From: Allomyces arbusculus
Lineage: Eukaryota > Blastocladiomycota > Blastocladiomycetes > Blastocladiales > Blastocladiaceae
Assembly: GCA_027604705.1 (NCBI GenBank)
Contig: JADHYV010000074.1
Location: forward strand, 1 to 64,000
Reading direction: 5' to 3'
Length of the DNA: 64,000 bases
The notes under the pieces were generated by a model. That model was not told where the DNA came from, searched no databases, and saw nothing but the letters and a program-made list of their open reading frames with translations. The position numbers and the translations under genes are program-made. Below are positions 56,181-64,000 of this stretch, one piece after another. How positions within the stretch are numbered: the stretch's first letter is position 1; each line of letters begins with the position of its first letter.

Positions 56181-58324
56181 ATGTTCGCCAGGGCACTGCG
56201 CCGGACCGCCGTTGCCTCGTCGGCGCTCTTTGCCGGATCCGTAGCGGGCTCGCTCTACCTGTCGCCCGAAAAGGACCCGCTCTTCCTCGCCAAGGCTACG
56301 TCGCGGTCGCTGCGCACCGTCACGACGGGCGTTGCCGTCGTTGCCGACTACGAATGGTCGCTGCGGTCGTCCGTGACCGAGGGCATATCGCGCGACGAGT
56401 ATGCGGCACTCAAGTCGGAAATCCACTTGCGGTGCGCACAACGCATGCTTCGCGCGATCCAGAAAAACGGCGGGGTCTACGTGAAGCTTGGGCAGCACGT
56501 CTCGGCACTCGAGTACCTCCTGCCGGCCGAATACGTCGAGACAATGCGCGTGCTCCAGGACCAGTGCCCGCCGTCGTCGCTCGAGGATATCAACAAGCTG
56601 TTTGAGACGGATCTCGGCGTGCCGATGAATGACGTGTTTGCCTCGTTTGATGAGGAGCCGATTGGCGTTGCGTCGATTGCGCAGGTGCACCGCGCTCGGC
56701 TTCGGGACGGTCGCGACGTGGCCGTCAAGATCCAGCACCCGGATATTCGCACGTTCTCGATGCTCGATATTGAGCTCACGGCTGGGTTTGTTAAAATGGT
56801 CAAGCGGCTGTTTCCTGACTTCGAATTCGGGTGGCTCGCCGACGAAATGCGTGACAACTTGCCGTGCGAGCTTGAGTACGTTCATTCGACGCTTTGATGA
56901 TGTTTCTGGTGCGGGGCGGGCCGAGAGCTGACAGTCGCGCACAGCTTCAACTACGAGGCTAAGAACGCTGAAATTGTTGAGAGCAACTTCCGCGGGTCGG
57001 ATCGATTGGTCGCGGTCCCGAAAGTATACTGGGTCAAGCCGCGATTGATGTGCATGGAGTGTATGTCGGCATCTCCCGGTCTTTTCCTGTAATCTTGGGC
57101 GTCAATGTTTCTGGATCTCACCCCGGCCTCCCTGTTTCGTAGTTGTCGAGGGCAAGCGCATCGACGATCTCGACTATATGCGGCAGCACCAAATCGACCC
57201 GAGCCAGGTCGCGGTCGAGCTCAACCGCATCTTCTCGGAAATGATCTTTTATCACGGCTTTTGTGCGTCCTTCTTGCTTGCCCTCGACCGGCCACATCCT
57301 GTCCACTCATTTCTATCGTTCGACCTAGTGCATTCCGACCCGCATCCGGGTAACCTCATGATCCAACCGCAGCCGGTCAAGTCGCCCGTGCTCCCGATTT
57401 TCCGGCTGTTCCAGCTGCCGCGCAACTTCAAGATCATTTTGCTCGACCACGGTTCGCCCATTTCACCGGTTCATTTTTTATCACCGAGCGCGAGCCCCTG
57501 ACCGCTGCGGTTATTTTCGAACAGGCCTGTACCGCACGCTCGACAAGCAATTCTGCCACAACTATGCGTGGCTCTGGGAGTCGCTGATTCGCGGCGACGA
57601 GGACAAGATTCGGTACTGGAGCAAGCAAATCGCGCAAGTCGACACGTACGAGCTGTTTGCGTGCATGATCACTGGTACGCTGGCGGGGGGGGCCGCCCCC
57701 CCCCCCCCCCCACACCCCCACACCCCCCCCGCCCCCCGACCAGGCGGAACAAGGCGCAGAAGGAAGAGGCANNNNNNNNNNTTTGGTTTTGGTTTTTCGG
57801 GGGGTATTTGTAAATTTTTGGTTATTGTTCAATCAAATCGGGCAAATATTCACTTACGATCTTTTTTCGTTCATTTTCACTTGTTAGCTCACCCCCCCCC
57901 CCCCCCCCCCCCACTCACTTTCCCCACCTCCCCGTCGCAACAACCAGAAACTGATATCCTTCACCGTCATTAAGGCCGGAACTGGGATACGATCACGTCC
58001 GGCGGCGTCAAGACCGATCGGCACACGTCGGAGCTCGACGAGGTCACGTCCTCGGCCGCATTCTACTTCAAGGAAATCTCGTCGGTGCTCGCACAAGTCC
58101 CGCGCCCGCTGTTGCTCGTGTTCAAGACCAATGACCTGTTGCGCAGTGTCGCGCGGTCTTTGCAGTTGAGCGAGTGGGCGAGCGTAAGCGTCATGAGCAT
58201 GTACGTGCTGGAAAAGTGCGCGTTGTCGGGCGATGTCGAGGGAATAAGCGAGTGGGCGCGGTTTGTGCTCGAGAGGGTCCTGGCAAGAGTCGCAGTGTGG
58301 CTGTATGAACATAATTGGCTGTAA
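56181..58324 (+). CDS. ABC1/UbiB-family atypical kinase, ADCK1/Mcp2-like
   Basis: Six exons: 56181-56875, 56945-57060, 57143-57262, 57329-57451, 57525-57674, 57975-58324 (517 residues). Short N-terminus with one hydrophobic segment (SSALFAGSVAGSLYL), as in mitochondrial ADCK1/Mcp2. Motifs in order: NGGVYVKLGQHVSAL (the family's KxGQ), GVASIAQVHRARLRDG (modified P-loop), VAVKIQHPD (Lys), WLADEMRDNLPCELD, LHSDPHPGNLMI (catalytic and metal loop), ILLDHGLYRTLD and TGRNWDTI. Probably acts in mitochondrial lipid or quinone homeostasis. The last intron contains long C/G runs and a 10-N gap, but both flanking exons join in phase. Confidence 0.9.
57675..57974 (+). other. intron with homopolymer runs and 10-N assembly gap
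   Basis: Last intron of the ABC1-like kinase. N at 57772-57781, preceded by G and C runs (about 57684-57740) and followed by another C run (about 57893-57912). The true length is unknown, and other introns here are under 140 nt. Confidence 0.85.
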
Positions 58325-58867
58325 ACGAGAAGCGAAAAGTGTATGTATTACAGAACCGCTCTTAGGCAGCGGGTATTTAGGTAGAGCCGGGGGCAGTGGA
58401 GGGGAATAGATTTATGTTGTGGAGCTGGCACGCTTCCTCATGGAATGCCGCTTCAGAAACGGGAGCGTGGTCGGCCAGGATTGGGCCAACGGTTAGCAGC
58501 ACGGCCAATGGAATTTTGAAATAATAGGGAGAATTGGAATGATCAAATGAACTTCGTCGCAAACGAGAAAAATTCAGAAGCCGTCGTGATAGTGCATGCA
58601 GCGTGCACGCCGATGAGCAGAAGTGCCCTTGTGTGCCGGCCGGTTGACGTTCAGTTACCGCTGTCCCGTACTCAACATGGGTGGAGAAGCACTATTGAAA
58701 TTTGTTGCCTGAATCATCAATCCCAGTGACTCGCTCGACTCCGTCCCTTGCTTCAAAGCTACGACCGTTCCCCATCTGCCCTGTTCTCAATCCAGTTCCA
58801 ACAATTGCAAACTCCCTACTGGCGTTCCATCTCGCAGTTCACACACCGCCATCACGCCGCGATCACC
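58325..58867. other. intergenic
   Basis: AT-richer spacer after the kinase gene; nothing recognised. Confidence 0.4.
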
Positions 58868-59212
58868 ATGGGCCGACGCTGCTGGAACTGCAAGCACTCG
58901 TTGTCATCCGAGGACGACGATGACGATTCGGCCAGCGACTACGGCACCGACGGCGGCAAAAACGACAGTTTCCGCGAGGACGGCACCGACGTCAATCCGA
59001 TGACCACGACGACCCTATATACCTTGACGGCGTGGCCGAACCACGTCCGCTCCAGACAAGCCTGCCCTGTCCGCGCTGTTGAATCGTCACATTGCTTCAT
59101 TGTCGTGCCTGCACTATGCATGCCCGGCCTGTTATGCTTTGTCTGTTCGGGTCCTCCGGTCATGGTGTTGCAGTTGCAGACAGGTGACCGCGAGCGATTC
59201 CATGTCATCTGA
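58868..59212 (+). CDS. small acidic protein, doubtful
   Basis: Frame of 114 residues from an ATG in ATCACCATGG context: MGRRCWNCKHSLSSEDDDDD, more acidic residues, then a Thr-rich stretch and a Cys-containing hydrophobic end (CMPGLLCFVCSGPPVMVLQL). The N-terminal C-W-N-C and acidic tract look designed; the second half may be intronic or non-coding. Faces another small acidic gene tail to tail. Function unknown. Confidence 0.35.
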   Translation: MGRRCWNCKHSLSSEDDDDDSASDYGTDGGKNDSFREDGTDVNPMTTTTLYTLTAWPNHVRSRQACPVRAVESSHCFIVVPALCMPGLLCFVCSGPPVMVLQLQTGDRERFHVI

Positions 59213-59433
59213 ACCATGAGGGACCGACCGTGCAAGCGAAATAGAATTGAGGACTGTCAGGGGCGGCCATCACATGTCGCACGCGTCACTTTGCGAGACC
59301 ATTCACCCCACTTCCTTGTTAATCCCCGACAAATTTGGCATATTTAGCATAATAATATTATGCTCTTTCCGATGCACGGAACAAATTTCGCATTTTGCCT
59401 CGTCAGGACCCGACCGACTTCAACCCGCGATTT

Positions 59434-59919
59434 CTAAAAAAATGACCGCATTTCGCGCTTTTGTGAATCGTGCACCAGAGAGAACATAACTCCTTTATCC
59501 TCGCCTGGTTGCGGCTTGCCGTGGGCTTGCCGAAGCGTCCGGCCCTGTGCGAGCAGAGGCCATGCATGGTACGGGTTCCCAGACCCGTCGACCGAGTCCC
59601 AGTCAATGTCCGAGTGGTGCACATGGTCTTCGTCTTCGGAAGGTTCGCCGTGGCAGATCACGACTTTTGTGGAGTCGTGGTCGGCGACGGCCCAAGAGCT
59701 GGACTCGCGGTCGTTGTCGCTGCCGTCGGCTTCACTGTCGCTGTTGAACGGGTCCATGCAGCCGCAGGAACAATGGGACAGGGTTGCAGCGGGTTGGTTG
59801 AAGGGCACGGGAGGGAGAGACTCATGAATCTTTGTTCGATAGACGGGACGCAACGGTCTGGCAGGTGGCCACGTCATGGTCTCTGGGTGGCCCGCCGACC
59901 GGCTGATCGGTGCGGCCAT
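59434..59919 (-). CDS. small acidic protein
   Basis: 161 residues from ATG at 59919 (or 147 from 59877). After a Pro-rich start comes CSCGCMDPFNSDSEADGSDN, WAVADHDSTKVVICHGEPSE and DEDHVHHSDIDWDSVDGSGN, an acidic, His/Asp-rich segment. Codon use is strongly biased, so the central part is probably coding. No family recognised. Its start region lies about 280 bases from the start of the next plus-strand gene. Confidence 0.45.
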   Translation of the reverse strand: MAAPISRSAGHPETMTWPPARPLRPVYRTKIHESLPPVPFNQPAATLSHCSCGCMDPFNSDSEADGSDNDRESSSWAVADHDSTKVVICHGEPSEDEDHVHHSDIDWDSVDGSGNPYHAWPLLAQGRTLRQAHGKPQPGEDKGVMFSLVHDSQKREMRSFF

Positions 59920-59988
59920 CACCCGTCCCACCTCCGCCGCCGCGAACGACCAACGCCCGTCGCTCTCCTCGCACCAACGCAGTCCGCC

Positions 59989-60020
<32 letters not shown>

Positions 60021-60197
60021 AACGGCGAGCACTGCGCGCACGACGACGCCGAGGCAAAGCACGACCGCGACGCCCGCGCTCACGCCGACAACCTTGCAGA
60101 CACCGCGTAACTGTCAGGCTCCTGCACCAGCACCGCCCGCACCTGATCGCACGCGCCAGCACGCCACCAGCCGAACGCAACGCCGCGCCCTTCCCGA

Positions 60198-61528
60198 TGC
60201 CGCGCAAGAGCGGGTGGGGCTGGGTGCCCATCGACGCCGACGGCCACGAGAGCGACTCGGCGCCACCGCGCGACAATGACATCTACGACAAGTCGCGCTA
60301 CAACGGCCCGGCGCCCACAAACCCGCAGACGCCGCTCGCCGACATGCTCGCCCTCGTCAAGGAGTCGCTCGTCGACGACGACCGCGCGTTTGCCGTGCGC
60401 AACATGCGGGACACGCTGCCCGTCGTGCCCAGCATCACCATCAATGGCCGGACGGTGACGCTGCCGATCTCGACTGAGGCCGTGGCGGCACAGATTGTCG
60501 CGGCCGCGACGCGCAAGGTCGACCCGCCCGGTAGTTTAGCGTTTGAAGTGGACGCGGATCATGTCGGCGTCCCGCAACAGGACCAGTGGGAGTTCAAGCT
60601 CGCCGACGCGGCGCGCCATGCCGCACGTATCGTCGGGTACGGGACCGTGCCACTGACCATGCAGCTGTTGCACCTACTCATGATCCTGCCTGGCGGGCGC
60701 GTCGTCCGCGCGCCTGCCACGCCGCACAACGCGCGCCATTTCTTGACCGCGGTCGTGCCGCTGCCCTCGACGTGCGTCGGCGGCCAGCTGGTCGTCACGC
60801 ACGACGCGAATTCCGCGCCGATCACGTTCGACCTGACGGCGACGACTGATTTGATGGCCGGGACCCCCTACATCGTCTACCGCAGTACGGGCGCCAATAT
60901 CACGCGCGAGTACTTGCCCGTGACCTCGGGTTACCGCATCGTCCTCGAGTACGCGCTGCTGTGGCCGCAGCAGCGCGGGCCGCCGCCGAAGGGTGACTCA
61001 CTGATCCCGGCGATCACTACCGCCGTCGTGCAACAACTCGCTGCGCTGCACAGCCGCGGCCGCACGTTCCACTACCTCCTGTCCACGAGATCGGCGCCGC
61101 CCGGTGCCGCGCTCACCGCCAAGAAGTACGGCGAGCCCAACATGCCGACGCCTGCCATGGCCGCGACTTACCTGCACGGTACCGACAAGGCGCGAGTCGA
61201 GATGCTGTATGCGGCCAACCAGACGCTACCAGCGAACGCGCGGTACTTGTTCTTCTTTGCGCGCATCACGCGCCACGCGACGCACTCGGTCGTCGACCGG
61301 CAGTACACGCTTGGCCCGACCTGCGAGACCGACACTTGGTCGACTTACGATGGTGCCGACCGGCTGGCCAATGACCCAACCGCGTCCACCTACCACGTGT
61401 CCATGGATACTGCCCTCAACCCGGACCGCAAGTGGTCGCACCAGCTGTGGGCCGGCCGCCACCGCACGCACCAGGCCGGGACCGTCAAGAACCGGCGCAC
61501 CGTGCTCACGATTTACCGCCGGTATTGA
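60198..61528 (+). CDS. 2OG-Fe(II) dioxygenase-like protein, N-terminal part of a broken gene
   Basis: 443 residues from ATG at 60198 (MPRKSGWGWVPIDADG). Residues about 135-265 follow the prolyl-4-hydroxylase-like fold: MQLLHLLMILPGGRVVRAPA, HFLTAVVPLPSTCVGGQLVV, then REYLPVTSGYRIVLEYAL. In active relatives the first strand is followed by an H-x-D pair and VLPVTSG is preceded by a His; here those sites read R-A-P-A-T and T-R-E-Y, so the iron ligands appear lost. The frame stops at 61526; related sequence continues in another frame from 61538, as in long fungal proteins of this type. Confidence 0.65.
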
Positions 61529-61537
61529 CTTGTTGCG

Positions 61538-63580
61538 GTGCCGAATACGAAACTCGTGCGGTTCCTGTTCACGCATGTCGGCGCGAGCTCGGCGCAAACG
61601 TGGTTGTTTGCAAGGCCGTGCAATGACCGGGCATGGTACGCCGAGATCTTGCGCGGGATCAAGCTGGTTGCAAAGAAACTGCCGCCGCACGAGGGCGCCG
61701 CGAAATTGATTGATGTGGCAGCCGGGTTCGGGAACACGGATGCGGTGCTCTCGGTCTTTGCGGGGGTGCCCGACTTGGTCGCGCAAAAGCCGTCCGTTGT
61801 AGCGGCGCTGATGGCGTCTGACGCGGTCTGGCCGGCGGTGCGCGACTTCGTGCTCGCCCAACTCCGTGCGCTGAGACCGGCGGAGACGCAGCTCGCCGCG
61901 ATCGCGCACGTCATGGCCGCCCTACTCGACCGCGGCGTGCCGGACCACAAGTGTGTGTTTCTCCGCGACTGGGCGGCTGACGGGATCCACCTCGTGCCGA
62001 CCTCGACTATGGTCCAGCCCCTCGCCGCACCCGTCGCCGCCGTGATGGCGGCCCTTGCGCGCGCCAATGACACGGACCGCGTGCGTCGCGTCCTGCGGTC
62101 GGCCGCCGTCGACGCGATTCTGCGGGCCGGCATCGACGTCGTCTCCGCCGTCCTCACGTCGTCGCCGACCGTCTGGGCGCATGTAAGGGACGAAGTGGTC
62201 GCGCATCTCGACGCGGTCCCAGCCGCCGCGCGGGTCGGCGTATGTGTTGCAGCCGTGACCGCGGCACGCGCGCGCGGGGTCGACGAGTCCGAGTGGGCGG
62301 CGGTATTGGACCGCGCGCTCGCCGACCTGCCCCCGCTCGCGTCCCCCGAGTTCAAGCAGGTCGCGCAGGCCCTGTGGCGGCTCATTCTCGCCCGGTCCGA
62401 GTCGCCCATGTGAGCCGCGTACCTCGTGGGCGAGTACGCGCGGCAAGGTACGGCGGACGCGGATAAGGCCGCGGTGATCCCGCTCGTCACGCCCCACCTG
62501 CCCGAGACGACACGCGCCGCGCTCGCCCCGCTCGCGCGCGCGCGGTGCCTGCAATTCAAGTCGGTCGCGGACGCCCCGCTGCCTGCGAAATCGTGGGCGA
62601 TCCAGGGCGCGCGGTTCCCGACGAACTTGGCGATCCAGGCGTTTTTACGGTCGAACGACAAGGAGATTACCGTGTCGGGCGATGTTTCCGGGATCGCTGC
62701 GGCGCGGGCTGTGGCGGAACAGGTGAGTAAGTACCGCAAGGGGGTCGAGACCAGGGCGCATGGCACGGGGAAGAAATCCGCGGTGACGATCACGAAGCTG
62801 AATGCCGAATTTGATGAGGGGGCCAAGCGGAAGCGCGAGGCGGCCGAGGAGGTGAGCAGGTTGGAGGGGGTGTTTGGTGCGGAAGTCGGGGGAGCGGAGG
62901 TGGTGGAGGTGCCGCGCGAGGTTGAAGAGGCGAAGAAGGTCGTGGCCGAGGAGCGGGCCAAGAATTTCGAAGTTTATGCGGCGGAACGCACCAAGGTTGT
63001 CGAGACGGAGCGCGCCGCGGCCGAGGCGAGGCGGGGCCGCGAACCAAGTGCGCGTGACGGAGGTGACCGGGGTCGCGACGTCCGTGATGCCGCCCGCGCC
63101 CGCGATTGCCGCCCCTGTGTCTGTGGCCGCCCCCGTCGTCGCGGCACCTGCAATCCCGGCGGTGGCACCAGCACCGGCCGCAGCTGCGCGTCCCGCGACC
63201 GTCACCGCCCCTCCCACCGTCAAGCTCCCCGCGCCAGCACCCGTCCCCGTCTCCGCTGCCGCACCGAGCATCATGACCCCGGCCACCACCACCGCCGCGG
63301 CCGCAGCGCACCCGCGCGTCATTTCCCCGCCCGCGATCCCGGCCTCGCTCATGACTCCGGCTGCCGCGACGACCGCGGCGCCCATGCTGTGGGCCGCGCA
63401 CTACCCGCCGTGGTTCCCACAAATGTACGTCCCGCCCGCGCACCCAGCGGCGGCCGCGCAGTACATGCAGGCCGCTCCGATGGATTCGGCGGCCGCGCAC
63501 CAGTTGGCGATGCAGTACGCGGTTATGTCCGGTGACGTGTATGCGGTGCATGGCGGCGGATTGGCGCCAGGGCAGGGTGG

Positions 63581-63612
<32 letters not shown>

Positions 63613-63617
63613 AGTAG
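61538..63617 (+). pseudogene. C-terminal part of the broken 2OG-dioxygenase-like gene
   Basis: Three coding-quality pieces: 61538-62413 (KLVRFLFTHVGASSAQTWLF on, all-helical), then after an in-frame TGA at 62411 the same frame resumes at 62414 (AAYLVGEYARQG ... KSWAIQGARFPTNLAIQAFL, AVTITKLNAEFDEGAKRKRE), and near 63035 the reading shifts to a Pro/Ala-rich end that stops at 63617 (PPPPPPPPPPQ). Together with the piece at 60198 this looks like one protein of roughly 1,130 residues with about three interruptions, either a host pseudogene or draft-sequence errors. No introns fit the breaks. Confidence 0.55.
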
Positions 63618-64000
63618 GAGAAGCTGGAGGAGTGGATAGGATGGGAATGGCGAGAGGAGGTGGGAGTTAATCGGTGCATTTGACACGCAGTGTTGTGGGT
63701 GTTCTTGTTGATTGGAGTGATGAGCACGAAGTAAGGGATAAACCGTGTTGAGGTCCAGAATTGAGGCTGTTTTAACAGTTGAGTGTTGTTGGTGTGGTTG
63801 TATTGTGATGGTTCTCCGCAGCCTGCAGAGTTCGTGCGTGTGTGACAACACTTCATGCTCAGATGTGACAAGCCAGATGTTTGTGGGCTTTGATGCATGA
63901 GCATGATCGGACATCGTCATGACTGACCGCGACTCACTCGAACACCGACACGGCGTGGTATGTCATCCACGATTTGGCAACAACAGCACCGCTGATAATG
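63618..64000. other. intergenic to window end
   Basis: AT-richer sequence without a recognised gene. Confidence 0.4.

Noticed and set aside
62790-63920. 376-codon minus-strand open frame
   Set aside because: Antisense of the Pro/Ala-rich end of the 2OG-like gene; Arg/Gly/His-rich noise.
1-64000. Transposons or virus-derived elements
   Set aside because: I found no reverse transcriptase, transposase, integrase or capsid-like frames and no terminal repeats; the only large repeat is the host-gene inverted duplication.

Overview
This is nuclear DNA from a GC-rich eukaryote with short spliceosomal introns (mostly 60-110 nt). The gene set points to an early-diverging zoosporic fungus, and Blastocladiomycota (Allomyces-like) is my best guess: a fungal TIM54, an ESS2 splicing factor, an Ssh4/Ear1-like SPRY membrane family and a tandem family of class C-like seven-helix receptors. 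The lineage is inferred from gene content and base composition; no rRNA marker is present. The sequence is a draft: a 10-N gap lies inside one intron.

Layout: 0-1.7 kb holds the tail of a leftward gene and unassigned sequence; 1.7-3.1 kb is phosphoglycerate kinase. 3.9-10.4 kb carries three tandem single-pass membrane paralogues, two with a cytosolic SPRY domain and PY-like motifs, and one shortened before SPRY. 10.8-12.8 kb is a probable MON1/FUZ-type longin protein. 13.2-15.9 kb has two tandem secreted GDSL lipases. 16.0-17.3 kb (minus) is an orphan seven-helix protein. 18.7-31.0 kb is an array of three receptors, each with signal peptide, periplasmic-binding-like ectodomain, seven helices and a C-terminal PH-like module. 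31.1-34.3 kb is one arm of an inverted segmental duplication (GDSL relic plus intact M20 peptidase); the other arm is at 52.9-55.0 kb, where the GDSL gene is intact and the M20 copy is dead. 36-41 kb (minus) has a PPR-like protein and ESS2. 41.6-45 kb is an RGS domain fused to an FSP1/AIFM2-like flavoprotein. 45.5-49 kb holds TIM54 (minus) and a paraoxonase-like gene. 49.6-52.4 kb (minus) is a cluster of small genes, two of them tail-anchored. 54.5-58.3 kb has the third GDSL lipase (minus) and an ABC1/ADCK1-like kinase. 58.9-63.6 kb has two small acidic proteins and a broken 2OG-dioxygenase-like gene.

Functionally, the window is rich in surface sensing and G-protein signalling: three class C-like receptors, one orphan seven-helix protein and one RGS fusion lie within 27 kb. 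It also has three membrane SPRY proteins that could act as ubiquitin-ligase adaptors, and secreted lipases. Housekeeping mitochondrial genes (PGK neighbourhood aside, TIM54, PPR-like, ADCK1-like) are interspersed. All exon structures were derived by hand from splice-site phase and paralogue comparison, so most exon edges are good predictions rather than facts.
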